NCBI RefSeq assembly: GCF_001577305.1
Contig: NZ_CP014518.1
Coordinates: 1,612,001 to 1,676,000 of the forward strand
Length of the DNA: 64,000 bases
From: Sinomonas atrocyanea
GTDB lineage: Bacteria; Actinomycetota; Actinomycetes; Actinomycetales; Micrococcaceae
Direction of reading: 5' to 3'
Positions 8,365-17,407 of the stretch are shown piece by piece. Every line of letters starts with the position of its first letter. Position 1 is the first letter of the stretch. The notes under the pieces were generated by a model, which was not told the DNA's origin, searched no databases, and worked only from the letters and a program-made list of their open reading frames with translations. Position numbers and translations under genes: made by a program.

Positions 8365-9180
8365 TCAGATCGCGGCGAGGACGTCGGCGAGGAGGCGCGA
8401 GATGCGCGGGCCGGCGGCCCGCCCGGCCTCGAGGACCTCCTCGTGGCTGAGGGGCTCCGGACTGATGCCGGCGGCGAGGTTGGTCACGAGCGAGATGCCG
8501 AAGACCTCCAGGCCTGCGTGCCGTGCGGCGATCGCCTCGAGCGCGGTGGACATGCCGATCAGGTCCGCGCCGATCCGCTTCGCGTACTGCACCTCGGCCG
8601 GCGTCTCGTAGTGGGGTCCGGGGAACTGGGCGTACACGCCCTCGGCGAGGCTCGGGTCCACGGACCGGGCCACCGCGCGCAGCCGCGCCGAGTAGAGGTC
8701 GGTCAGGTCCACGAAGGTCGCGCCCTCGAGCGGGGACGCGGCGGTGAGGTTGATGTGGTCGCTGATCAGCACCGGAGTGCCGGGCGCCCAGTCGGGGTTC
8801 AGGCCGCCGCAGCCGTTCGTGAGCGTGAGGACCCTGCAGCCCGCGGCTGCCGCGGTGCGGACGCCGTGCACCACCGCGCGCACGCCCTTGCCCTCGTAGT
8901 AGTGGGTGCGCGCGCCGAGCACGAGGGCCCGCTTGCCGTCCGCGGTCAGCACGGAGCGGATGGTGCCCACATGGCCCTCCACCGCGGGGGCCGAGAAGCC
9001 GGGGACCTCGGGCGCGGGGAGGGTCGCGGTCGTCTCCCCGATGAGGTCCGCCGCGCCGGCCCAGCCGGAGCCGAGGACGAGCGCGAGATCGTGCTGCGCC
9101 ACGCCCGTGGCGCGCGCAATATGGTCTGCCGCGGCCCGGGCCAGCTCGAAGGGCCCGGTGGCGGTTGCCGTTGTCGTCAC
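8365..9180 (-). CDS. punA: Purine-nucleoside phosphorylase (trimeric class)
   Basis: The 271-residue enzyme splits purine (deoxy)nucleosides with phosphate into base and (deoxy)ribose 1-phosphate. It shows the trimeric PNP/MTAP class motifs LALVLGSGWAG, GARTHYYEGKG, LTLTNGCGGLN with its base-site region, FPGPHYETPAEVQ and IGADLIGMSTALEAIAARHAG. Length is typical. It lies just upstream of a phospho-sugar mutase, which can turn the released ribose 1-phosphate into ribose 5-phosphate; the two genes are 11 bases apart and probably one transcript. The start sits divergent from the lpdA-like gene, with about 80 bases between start codons. Confidence 0.92.
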   Translation of the reverse strand: MTTTATATGPFELARAAADHIARATGVAQHDLALVLGSGWAGAADLIGETTATLPAPEVPGFSAPAVEGHVGTIRSVLTADGKRALVLGARTHYYEGKGVRAVVHGVRTAAAAGCRVLTLTNGCGGLNPDWAPGTPVLISDHINLTAASPLEGATFVDLTDLYSARLRAVARSVDPSLAEGVYAQFPGPHYETPAEVQYAKRIGADLIGMSTALEAIAARHAGLEVFGISLVTNLAAGISPEPLSHEEVLEAGRAAGPRISRLLADVLAAI

Positions 9181-9260
9181 AGGTAGAACCTACCAACCGC
9201 ACCCGCGCGGGGCATGCTCGGCACGCAATGGCCCCCACGCCCCCGCGCAGGGCACAATGG

Positions 9261-10691
9261 ATGTCCGTGACGATGAACCCTGACTTCGCGGCCCCCCACA
9301 TTGCAATCCTCGGCGGCGGACCCGGCGGCTACGAGGCGGCGTCGGTCGCCGCGTCGCTCGGCGCCCGGGTCACGATCGTGGAGCGCGCCGGGCTCGGCGG
9401 CTCCGCGGTGCTCACCGACGTGGTGCCCTCCAAGACCCTCATCGCGACGTCCGACCTCATGACCCGGGTCGAGGAGGCCTCGGCGGCGCTCGGGCTGCGC
9501 CTGGCCTCCGGCAGCGGGGACTCGCTCAAGCGCTCCGACCTCCGCGCGGACCTGCGCATCGTCAACGACCGGCTCCTTGGCCTCGCCCGCCAGCAGTCGG
9601 AGGACATCCGCGCCGGGCTCGAGGCACAGGGCGTCAGGATCGTCCTGGGCTCCGGCCGGCTCGTGGACGGCAGCGTGATCGAGGCGGTCACCGTGGACGG
9701 GACCGAGCGGATCGAGGCCGACGCCGTGATCCTCGCCGTGGGCGCCCACCCCCGCGAGCTGCCCACGGCCCGCCCGGACGGCGAGCGGATCCTCAACTGG
9801 GCCCAGATCTACAGCCTCGAGGAGCTCCCGGAGGACCTCATCGTGGTCGGCTCGGGCGTGACGGGCGCCGAGTTCGCCTCCGCCTACAACGGCCTCGGGT
9901 GCAAGGTCACGCTCATCTCGTCCCGCGACCGGGTCCTCCCCGGCTCCGACACCGACGCCGCCGAGCTGCTCGAGAAGGTCTTCACCCGGCGCGGGGTGCG
10001 GGTGCTCTCGCGCTCGCGGGCCGAGGCGGTCGAGCGCACGGAGGACGGCGTCGTCGTCACCCTCGGCGACGGCACGAAGGTGACCGGCTCGCACTGCCTC
10101 CTCTGCGTCGGCTCCATCCCCAACACGGACGGGATCGGGCTCGAGCAGGCCGGCGTCGCCGTCAGCGAGAGCGGGCACATCAAGGTCGACGGCGTCTCCC
10201 GCACCTCCGCGACCAGCATCTACGCGGCGGGCGACTGCACGGGCGTCCTCGCGCTCGCCTCCGTCGCGGCGATGCAGGGCCGCATCGCGGTCGCCCACAT
10301 CCTCGGCGACCAGGTGACGCCCCTGAACCTCAGCCACGTGGCCTCGAACATCTTCACCTCGCCCGAGATCGCCTCCGTGGGCGCCTCCGAGGCGGACGTC
10401 GCGACCGGCAGGATCGCCGGGGACATCGTGACGCTGCGCCTGAAGAGCAACGCCCGCGCCAAGATGCGCAACACGACCGACGGGTTCGTCAAGATCATCT
10501 CCCGCAAGGGATCCGGGACTGTGATCGGCGCCGTCGTGATGGGCTCGAACGCCTCCGAGCTCATCTTCGGCCTCGCGATGGCGGTCGAGCAGAAGCTCCA
10601 CGTGGACGACGTCGCGAACACCTACGCCGTCTATCCGTCCCTGTCCGGCTCGCTCTCGGAGGCCGCGCGGCGCCTGCACGTGCACATGTAG
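9261..10691 (+). CDS. lpdA: LpdA-like NAD(P)H:quinone dehydrogenase flavoprotein
   Basis: The protein (476 residues from the ATG at 9261) has the pyridine nucleotide-disulfide oxidoreductase fold: FAD site IAILGGGPGGYEAASVAASLGA, NAD site LIVVGSGVTGAEFASAY, second FAD motif TSIYAAGDCTG and the C-terminal dimerisation domain. At the active-site helix the sequence is GGSAVLTDVVPSK, where lipoamide dehydrogenases have two redox cysteines; both are missing. The mycobacterial LpdA (Rv3303c) likewise lacks these cysteines and acts as a quinone reductase, so I assign that role. Alternative starts in frame are GTG at 9267 and ATG at 9273. It also resembles soluble transhydrogenases. It is a single gene followed by a GC-rich hairpin. 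Confidence 0.85.
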   Translation: MSVTMNPDFAAPHIAILGGGPGGYEAASVAASLGARVTIVERAGLGGSAVLTDVVPSKTLIATSDLMTRVEEASAALGLRLASGSGDSLKRSDLRADLRIVNDRLLGLARQQSEDIRAGLEAQGVRIVLGSGRLVDGSVIEAVTVDGTERIEADAVILAVGAHPRELPTARPDGERILNWAQIYSLEELPEDLIVVGSGVTGAEFASAYNGLGCKVTLISSRDRVLPGSDTDAAELLEKVFTRRGVRVLSRSRAEAVERTEDGVVVTLGDGTKVTGSHCLLCVGSIPNTDGIGLEQAGVAVSESGHIKVDGVSRTSATSIYAAGDCTGVLALASVAAMQGRIAVAHILGDQVTPLNLSHVASNIFTSPEIASVGASEADVATGRIAGDIVTLRLKSNARAKMRNTTDGFVKIISRKGSGTVIGAVVMGSNASELIFGLAMAVEQKLHVDDVANTYAVYPSLSGSLSEAARRLHVHM

Positions 10692-10702
10692 CCGGCCGGC
10701 CG

Positions 10703-10735
10703 CCCCCGGCGCGCCGCGCGCCGCCGCACCGGGGG
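10703..10735 (+). terminator. GC-rich hairpin after lpdA
   Basis: Seven-base arms CCCCCGG (10703-10709) and CCGGGGG (10729-10735) flank a GC-rich loop, 12 bases after the lpdA stop and 50 bases before the formate dehydrogenase start. No T-tract follows, so termination strength is uncertain. Confidence 0.4.
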
Positions 10736-10784
10736 AGCGGGGGGTCCTGCCGCGGGCGCCCTCATGTGGGCTATGCTCGCAACC

Positions 10785-13700
10785 ATGGCACCGCGGAGCT
10801 TCCTTGAATGGCCCGTCGTCCGGCAGATGCGCACCGGCGATCTGCTCGGCCGTGGGCCCTCGGTCACCTCGCCCCGGACCAAGGCGATCGCCCCCCGGAC
10901 GGCCACGGCCGACCGCGTCGTGCAGAGCGTGTGCCCCTACTGCGCGGTGGGCTGCGGGCAGCGCGTCTACGTCAAGGACGAGAGGGTCGTGCAGATCGAG
11001 GGCGACCCGGACTCGCCCATCTCGCGCGGCCGCTTGTGCCCCAAGGGCTCGGCCAGCGAACAGTTGGTCAACTCCCCGGGCCGGCAGACCCGGGTGCTGT
11101 ACCGCGCCCCGCGCTCTGCGGAGTGGAAGCACCTGGACCTGGCCACCGCCGTCGACATGATCGCGGACCGGTTCATCGAGACGCGCCGCAGGACATGGCA
11201 GCAGGAAGACAGCGAACGCCGGCTGCTGCGCCGCACCATGGGCATCGCCTCGCTCGGCGGCGCGACGCTGGACAACGAAGAGAACTACCTGATCAAGAAG
11301 CTGTTCACGGCTGCCGGGGCGGTGCAGACCGAGAACCAGGCGCGCATTTGACACTCCGCCACGGTTCCCAGTCTGGGAGCCTCGTTTGGACGCGGTGGCG
11401 CGACGCAGTCACTGCAGGACATGGCCAACGCCGACTGCATCATCATCCAGGGTTCCAACATGGCCGAGTGCCATCCGGTGGGATTCCAGTGGGTTGCGGA
11501 GGCGAAGGCCCGCGGAGCGAAGGTCATCCACGTCGACCCCCGCTTCACCCGCACGTCGGCCGTCGCGGACAGGCACATCCCGATCCGTGCCGGCTCTGAC
11601 GTCGTCCTCCTGGGTGCGCTCATCAACTACGTCATCAGCAACGACCTCTGGTTCAAGGAGTACGTGAGCGCGTACACCAACGCGGCGACGCTGGTCCACG
11701 AGGACTACCGCGACGCCGAGGACCTCGGCGGCCTCTTCTCGGGCTTCGATCCGGAGACCGGGGCGTACGACAAGTCGTCGTGGGGATACGCGGAGGACGA
11801 GGGGGGCTCGATCGCCGAGCCCGGAGCCAGCTCCGAGCACGGCGCGGACGCCGCGGCCCGTGCCGCCGGCCACTCGTTCGGCAGCGGCGGGCCCGCCCTG
11901 GAGCATGCCCAGGTGCGGCGCGACGACACACTGCAGGATCCGAGGACCGTCTTCCAGATCGTCAAGCGGCACTACTCCCGTTACACCCCGGAGATGGTCC
12001 GGGACATGTGCGGCATCGACGTCGCCGACTTCGAGTACCTGGCCCGCACCATCACCGAGAACTCGGGGCGCGAGAGGACCACCTGCTTCGCCTACGCCGT
12101 CGGGTGGACCCAGCACTCCCTGGGAGCACAGTTCATCCGGACCGCCGCGATCCTGCAGCTCCTGCTCGGCAATGTGGGCCGCCCGGGCGGCGGGATCATG
12201 GCGCTGCGCGGCCACGCCAGCATCCAGGGCTCCACGGACATCCCGACCCTCTTCAACCTGCTCCCCGGGTACCTGCCGATGCCGAGCGTGGGACGCCACG
12301 ACACTCTCAGCGAGTATCTGGGGGCGATCGCGTCGAAGCAGCAGAAGGGCTATTGGGCGGACGCCGATGCCTACACCGTGAGCCTGCTGAAGGCGTGGTG
12401 GGGCGACGCCGCGACGGCGGAGAACGACTGGGCCTACGACTACCTCCCGAGACTGACCGGAGCGCACGGCACCTACGAGACCGTGATGGGCATGCTCGAC
12501 GACGAGGTGGAGGGCTACTTCCTCCTCGGACAGAACCCGGCCGTGGGCTCGGCCCACGGGCGCATGCAGCGGCTGGGCATGTCGCACCTGAAGTGGCTCG
12601 TCGTCCGCGACCTGAACCTCATCGAGTCGGCCACGTGGTGGAAGGACGGCCCGGAGATCGAGTCTGGGGAACTGCGCACCGAGGACATCGAGACCGAGGT
12701 GTTCTTCCTGCCCGCGGCGACCCATGTGGAGAAGGCGGGCTCGTTCACCCAGACCCAGCGGCTGCTCCAGTGGCGGCACCAGGCGGTCTCCCCGCCCGGT
12801 GAATGCCAGAGCGAGCTGCAGTTCTTCTTCGAGCTGGGCCAGCGGATCCGCGAGAAGCTGGCCGGCTCGGACGACGAGCGCGACCGCCCGCTGCTCGACC
12901 TCACATGGGACTACCCCACGGACGAGCACGGCGATCCCGATCCGGAGGCCGTGCTCGCCGAGATCAACGGCCGCCACCTGGCTGGCCCGGACGCCGGCAG
13001 CCCGCTCTCGGCGTACACCGAGCTGCGCGCCGACGGTTCCACCGCAGCGGGCTGCTGGATCTACACCGGCGTGTACGCCGGCGGCACCAACCATGCCGCG
13101 AATCGCACGCCGGGCCGCGAGCAGGGACCTGCCGCACCGGACTGGGGCTGGGCGTGGCCGGCCAACCGCCGGATCCTCTACAACCGGGCCTCCGCCGACC
13201 CCGCCGGCAGGCCGTGGAGCGAGCGCAAGAAGTACATCTGGTGGGACCAGGAGCAGGGACGGTGGGTCGGCGACGACGTGCCGGACTTCCCCCTCGACCG
13301 GGCGCCGGGCAGCACTCCCGACCCCGCGCTCGGCGGTCCTGCCGCCCTCAGCGGAGACGACCCGTTCATCATGCAGTCCGACGGCAAGGGCTGGCTGTTC
13401 GCACCCACCGGCCTCGTGGACGGGCCCCTGCCGACCCACTACGAGGCCCAGGAATCTCCGGTGGCCAACGCGCTGTACCCGCAGCAGCAGAACCCGGCGC
13501 GGCTCAGGTTCCCGCGCCCGGACAACCTCAGCGCGCCGAGCGCCGGGACGAGCGGTGTGGAGGTCTATCCCTACGTCTTCACCACGTACCGGCTCACCGA
13601 GCACCACACCGCCGGAGGGATGAGCCGCTGGCTGCCGTACCTCTCGGAGCTGCAGCCGGAGATGTTCTGCGAGGTCTCCCCGGAGCTGGCTGCCGAGCGC

Positions 13701-14093
13701 GGACTCGAGCCCTATGGGTGGGCCACGATCATCTCGCCCCGGTCTGCCATCGAAGCGAAGGTGATCGTCACGGAGCGGATGACTCCGCTGGCCGTGGGCG
13801 GCCACACCGTCCACCAGATCGGGTTGCCCTACCACTGGGGCGTCGGGACGAACGCGGTGGTCAGCGGCGACGCGGCGAACGACCTCCTGGGTGTCACCCT
13901 GGACCCCAACGTCCAGATCCAGGAGTCCAAGGTGGCCTCATGCGACATCCGGCCGGGCCGCCGGCCCCGGGGGGCCGACCTGCTCGCCCTGGTCGCCGAG
14001 TACCAGGCGCGGGCCGGCACGACCGTCGAGACCGGCAACCAGGCGGTCACCGATCCGGCGCGCGAAGGCATCGACCAGACGAGGGAGGACTAG
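10785..14093 (+). CDS. fdhA: Selenocysteine-containing formate dehydrogenase, catalytic (alpha) subunit
   Basis: The 1102-residue molybdopterin enzyme oxidises formate to CO2. N-terminal [4Fe-4S] ligands are in VCPYCAVGCGQ and RLCPKG. After NQARI an in-frame TGA (11349-11351) is followed without a frame change by HSATVPSLGASFGRGGATQS, exactly where FDH-N enzymes carry selenocysteine (residue 189 from this start). A hairpin directly after the TGA and a complete selC/selA/selB/selD set downstream support read-through. The molybdopterin domains and the C-terminal dinucleotide-binding domain follow (YHWGVGTNAVVSGDAANDL). No twin-arginine signal is visible at the N-terminus, unlike E. coli FdnG, so the enzyme probably faces the cytoplasm. 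The ATG at 10785 is preferred; an ATG at 10764 in the same frame is possible. The beta subunit gene starts immediately after the stop. Confidence 0.93.
11349..11381 (+). promoter_or_regulatory. Selenocysteine codon TGA with SECIS-type hairpin
   Basis: The TGA at 11349-11351 is followed by a perfect-to-wobble seven-base stem: GGTTCCC (11363-11369) pairs with GGGAGCC (11375-11381) around the loop AGTCT. Bacterial SECIS elements lie just 3' of the UGA and present a small loop containing G and U to SelB; the spacing here (11 bases to the stem) and the loop fit. A short lower stem between GCCAC upstream and GTGGC downstream is possible. Confidence 0.8.
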
Positions 14094-15092
14094 ATGGGCC
14101 AGCTGTCCGGACCGACCGATCCCACCGCCGATGCCCACTGGGAGCACACCCATCCGCGCAAGGGGTTCTTCACCGACACCTCGATCTGCATCGGGTGCAA
14201 GGCCTGTGAGGTCGCCTGCAAGGAGTGGAACCACAACCCCCAGGACGGCGACCTGGAGCTGCTGGGGTCCTCCTACGACAACACGGGCGCGCTGGGAGCG
14301 AGCACCTGGCGGCATGTCGCCTTCATCGAGCAGGGCCAGGACCGCATCGTCGAGGCCCGGGAATCCGGGCGCGCGCTCGTGAACCTGGGTATGCCCCGCA
14401 TCGGGCCGCCCGCGGATGCCGCACCGGACCTGTCCGAGGCGGACACGGCGCCCCCGGACACGGCAGACTTCCGGTGGCTGATGTCCTCCGACGTCTGCAA
14501 GCACTGCACGCATGCCGGGTGCCTCGACGTCTGCCCGACCGGGGCGCTCTTCCGGACCGAGTTCGGCACCGTCGTGGTGCAGGACGATGTCTGCAACGGC
14601 TGCGGGACGTGCGTGGCCGGGTGCCCGTTCGGCGTGATCGAACGCCGCCGTGACGGCACCGTCGCGGTGGCCGCCGAGCGGGAGCAGCACGCAGAGCATC
14701 CTGCTGTCCCCAACGTGGGCGTCGCCCAGAAGTGCACGCTGTGCTACGACCGGCTGGTGGCCGACGAGACCCCGGCCTGTGCCAAGGCCTGCCCGACGAC
14801 GTCCATCAAGTTCGGCGACCACGATGACATGGTGGAGACGGCCAAGGAACGTGTGGCCGCCCTGCATGCACAGGGGCTGACCGAAGCGAGGCTCTACGGC
14901 GCGAACGAGCTCGACGGGGTGGGCGGGACCGGTTCGGTGTTCCTGCTGCTCGACGAGCCGGAGGTCTACGGGCTCCCGCCGGACCCGAGGGTGCCCACGG
15001 CCGATCTGCCGCAGATGTACCGGAGAGCCGGGATGGCCGTAGCAGGGATGGTGGCCGCAGCCGCGTTGGCCTTCTGGAGAGGACGGGCGTGA
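14094..15092 (+). CDS. fdhB: Formate dehydrogenase iron-sulfur (beta) subunit
   Basis: The 332-residue electron-transfer subunit carries electrons from the catalytic subunit to the membrane subunit. It has four cysteine clusters for [4Fe-4S] centres: SICIGCKACEVACKEW, VCKHCTHAGCLDVCPTG, VCNGCGTCVAGCPFG and KCTLCYDRLVADETPACAKACP. A single hydrophobic segment near the C-terminus (AGMAVAGMVAAAALAFW) would anchor it in the membrane, as in FdnH-type subunits. It starts one base after the alpha subunit stop, and the next gene's GTG overlaps its stop by four bases, so the three subunits are translationally coupled. Confidence 0.93.
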   Translation: MGQLSGPTDPTADAHWEHTHPRKGFFTDTSICIGCKACEVACKEWNHNPQDGDLELLGSSYDNTGALGASTWRHVAFIEQGQDRIVEARESGRALVNLGMPRIGPPADAAPDLSEADTAPPDTADFRWLMSSDVCKHCTHAGCLDVCPTGALFRTEFGTVVVQDDVCNGCGTCVAGCPFGVIERRRDGTVAVAAEREQHAEHPAVPNVGVAQKCTLCYDRLVADETPACAKACPTTSIKFGDHDDMVETAKERVAALHAQGLTEARLYGANELDGVGGTGSVFLLLDEPEVYGLPPDPRVPTADLPQMYRRAGMAVAGMVAAAALAFWRGRA

Positions 15093-16180
15093 CCCACTCG
15101 GATTTCGACAGCTTCCGCCCCACCGAGCCCGCCCGGCGCCGTCGCCCTGACGGCAGGCGACGCGGCGGCCGCCGAGACGGCGGCGGCGACGGATCCAGGG
15201 AGATGCCCATGGTTCCGGAGCCCGAGTTCACCTCGTACTACGGCCGTCCGGTGGTCAAGCCGGCGCCGTGGGGCGACGACGTGGCCGCCTACCTGTTCCT
15301 CGGCGGCGTCGCAGGGGGGTCCGCGCTGCTCGGCCTCGGCGGCCAGCTGACCGGCCGGCCCACGCTGCGCAGGAATGCCCGGCTGGGCGCCCTGGCGGCC
15401 GTCAGCGTCGGTGCCGTCGCCCTCGTGAAGGACCTGGGCCGGCCGGAACGCTTCCTGCACATGCTGCGGACCTTCAAGGTGACGTCGCCGATGAGCGTCG
15501 GCTCGTGGATCCTCAGCGCGTTCAGCGCCGGCACCGCGGTCGCGGCGGTCGCGGAGATCGACCGCCTGAGCGGTGCGCGGCTGCCGCTCGGGCCGCTGCG
15601 GCCCGTGCTGCAGGGCGTCGAGGGGCTGGCCGGCTTCGAGGCAGCGCTCTTCGGCGGACCCCTGGCGGCGTACACCGCGGTCCTGCTCGGCGACACTGCC
15701 ACTCCCACGTGGAATGCCGCGCACGAGGAGCTGCCCTTCGTCTTCGTCAGTTCGGCGACGCTCGCCTCCGCCGGCCTCGCTATGATCACGACCCCGGTCA
15801 ACGAGGCCTCTCCCGCCCGGACGCTCGGGGTGCTCGGCGTCATCGGCGACGTGGTGGCGACGCGGGTGATGGAGCACCGGATGGACCCGGTCGCCGCCGA
15901 GCCCCTGCACGAGGGCAAGGCCGGCGCCATGCTGAAGTGGAGCGAACGGCTGGCGGTCGCCGGCGGACTGGGTGCACTGGCGGCCGGACGCAGCCGCGCC
16001 GTGGCGGCCGCCTCCGGGCTGGCGCTGCTGGCAGCCTCGGCCCTGACCCGGTTCGGGCTGTTCGAAGCCGGCCTGTCCTCGGCCCGGGATCCGCGCTACA
16101 CGATCGAACCGCAGAAGAAGCGGCTTGCAGCCCGCCGCGCGGCCGGGATCACCGACGATTCGATCACTACCGCGGGCTGA
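15089..16180 (+). CDS. NrfD/PsrC-like membrane subunit of formate dehydrogenase
   Basis: The 363-residue protein has several hydrophobic segments (from about residue 65, AYLFLGGVAGGSALLGLGG, onward) and matches NrfD/PsrC-type quinone-reactive membrane subunits, not the haem b type FdnI. The N-terminal 60 residues are hydrophilic and Arg-rich. The GTG start overlaps the beta subunit stop by four bases. In such complexes this subunit passes electrons to the quinone pool without haem. The lack of a Tat signal on the alpha subunit and the NrfD-type anchor together suggest formate oxidation on the cytoplasmic side, with electrons going to menaquinone. This is inference. Confidence 0.85.
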   Translation: MTHSDFDSFRPTEPARRRRPDGRRRGGRRDGGGDGSREMPMVPEPEFTSYYGRPVVKPAPWGDDVAAYLFLGGVAGGSALLGLGGQLTGRPTLRRNARLGALAAVSVGAVALVKDLGRPERFLHMLRTFKVTSPMSVGSWILSAFSAGTAVAAVAEIDRLSGARLPLGPLRPVLQGVEGLAGFEAALFGGPLAAYTAVLLGDTATPTWNAAHEELPFVFVSSATLASAGLAMITTPVNEASPARTLGVLGVIGDVVATRVMEHRMDPVAAEPLHEGKAGAMLKWSERLAVAGGLGALAAGRSRAVAAASGLALLAASALTRFGLFEAGLSSARDPRYTIEPQKKRLAARRAAGITDDSITTAG

Positions 16181-16208
16181 CACAGCCGGCTGAGGCCCGG
16201 GCCGAGGC

Positions 16209-17234
16209 CTAGCGGATCTCGAGGCCTGCGCCCACGGTGGTGTGCCCGATCACCGGGTGCCCGGGCACTTCGCCCACCACCAGCAGCCCACCGGACGTCT
16301 GCGCGTCGGCGAGCAGGAGCAGGTCGTCCTCGGTGATCCGGGAGGCGGTCCGGATCTGCGGCCGCACCCAGTCGAGGTTTCGCCGGGTCCCGCCCGAGAC
16401 GAATCCGTCCCGCAGCGCCTGACGCGCCCCCTCGATGAGCGGCACCGCGTCCAGGTCGATCACCGCGCCCACGGTGGAGGCGCGGCACATCTTGTACAGG
16501 TGCCCCAGCAGACCGAAGCCCGTCACATCCGTGGCAGCCCGGATGCCGGCCGCGACCGCGTCCCGGGCCGCGTCGCGGTTGAGGCTCGCCATCGTCGCCA
16601 CCGCTTCGGCGAACACCTCGCCGGTCTGCTTGTGCCGGTTGTTGAGAAGGCCGACGCCGATCGGCTTGGTCAGCGTGATCGGCAGCCCCGGCTCGGCGGC
16701 GTCGTTGCGCAGCAGCCGGTCCGGGGGAGCGACACCGGTGACCGCCATGCCGTACTTCGGCTCCGGATCATCGATGGAATGGCCGCCGATCACCGGGCAG
16801 CCTGCCTCCGCGGCGACGCTCAGACCACCGCGGAGGACCTCGGCCATCAGCTCTGCCGGCAGGACGCCGCGGGGCCAGCCCACGAGGTTGACCGCCATGA
16901 TCGGCCGCCCTCCCATCGCGTAGATGTCGGAGAGGGCGTTGGCCGCCGCGATGCGGCCCCAGTCGAAGGCGTCGTCGACGACCGGGGTGAAGAAGTCGGC
17001 GGTCGAGAGCACGGCGAGGTCATCGCGCACCAGGACGGCCGCGGCGTCGTCGCCGTTGTCCAGGCCGACCAGCACGTCCGCACCCGGCTGGCCGACGAGG
17101 CTGCGGACCACGTCTTCGAGCTCTCCGGGCGGGATCTTGCAGGCGCAGCCGCCACCGTGGGCGTAGCCGGTCAGCCGGGGCGCGCCGGCCGCGCCGCCGT
17201 CGAGCAGCGGCAGGGACGTGGGGGCCTCATTCAC
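16209..17234 (-). CDS. selD: Selenide, water dikinase (selenophosphate synthase)
   Basis: The 341-residue enzyme makes selenophosphate from selenide and ATP for Sec-tRNA synthesis. The active-site loop HGGGCACKIPP has Cys30, Cys32 and Lys33, corresponding to Cys17, Cys19 and Lys20 of E. coli SelD; the enzyme is therefore the Cys form and not itself a selenoprotein. The AIR-synthase-like ATP domains follow, with TADFFTPVVDDAFDWGRIAA, VIGGHSIDDPEPKYG and ATDVTGFGLLGHLYKM. It converges with the formate dehydrogenase operon (28 bases between stops) and diverges from the selC-selA-selB transcript, with 41 bases between its start and the tRNA. Confidence 0.95.
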   Translation of the reverse strand: MNEAPTSLPLLDGGAAGAPRLTGYAHGGGCACKIPPGELEDVVRSLVGQPGADVLVGLDNGDDAAAVLVRDDLAVLSTADFFTPVVDDAFDWGRIAAANALSDIYAMGGRPIMAVNLVGWPRGVLPAELMAEVLRGGLSVAAEAGCPVIGGHSIDDPEPKYGMAVTGVAPPDRLLRNDAAEPGLPITLTKPIGVGLLNNRHKQTGEVFAEAVATMASLNRDAARDAVAAGIRAATDVTGFGLLGHLYKMCRASTVGAVIDLDAVPLIEGARQALRDGFVSGGTRRNLDWVRPQIRTASRITEDDLLLLADAQTSGGLLVVGEVPGHPVIGHTTVGAGLEIR

Positions 17235-17275
17235 CCGGCCAGCCTACCCCCGGGGCGCCTGCTACATTGGGGTGC

Positions 17276-17370
17276 GGTGGCGTCCGGGTCCTGGTGGGCC
17301 CCCCGGTCTTCAAAACCGGTGAGGCCGAGCATCTCGGCCTGGCGGGTTCGATTCCCGTCCGCCACCGCCA
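17276..17370 (+). tRNA. selC: tRNA-Sec (anticodon TCA)
   Basis: The 95-base gene folds as a tRNA-Sec. The acceptor pairs GGTGGCG with CGCCACC (plus one mismatch in the eighth position). The D arm has a six-base stem GGGTCC/GGGCCC with the four-base loop TGGT, a tRNA-Sec hallmark. The anticodon arm is CCGGT-CTTCAAA-ACCGG with TCA. The long variable arm has an eight-base stem AGGCCGAG/CTCGGCCT. The T arm carries TTCGATT, and CCA is encoded after the discriminator G. A TACATT at 17263-17268 could be its -10 element. It lies between selD (divergent) and selA (same strand, 37 bases downstream). Confidence 0.97.
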
Positions 17371-17407
17371 ACCAGCGGCAGCCGATGCCGCGTCACGAGG
17401 AGGGGCT

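Noticed and set aside
8354..9301. Upstream extension of the phospho-sugar mutase frame
   Set aside because: It lies over the purine nucleoside phosphorylase gene in another frame and shows no domain.
11351..11421. Split formate dehydrogenase genes (a truncated gene ending at 11351 and a second gene starting at 11421)
   Set aside because: The TGA is a selenocysteine codon: frame, position, hairpin and the nearby Sec genes all agree.
17267..17407. selA starting upstream of 17408
   Set aside because: The upstream frame runs through the tRNA-Sec gene, and an AGGAGG directly precedes the GTG at 17408.
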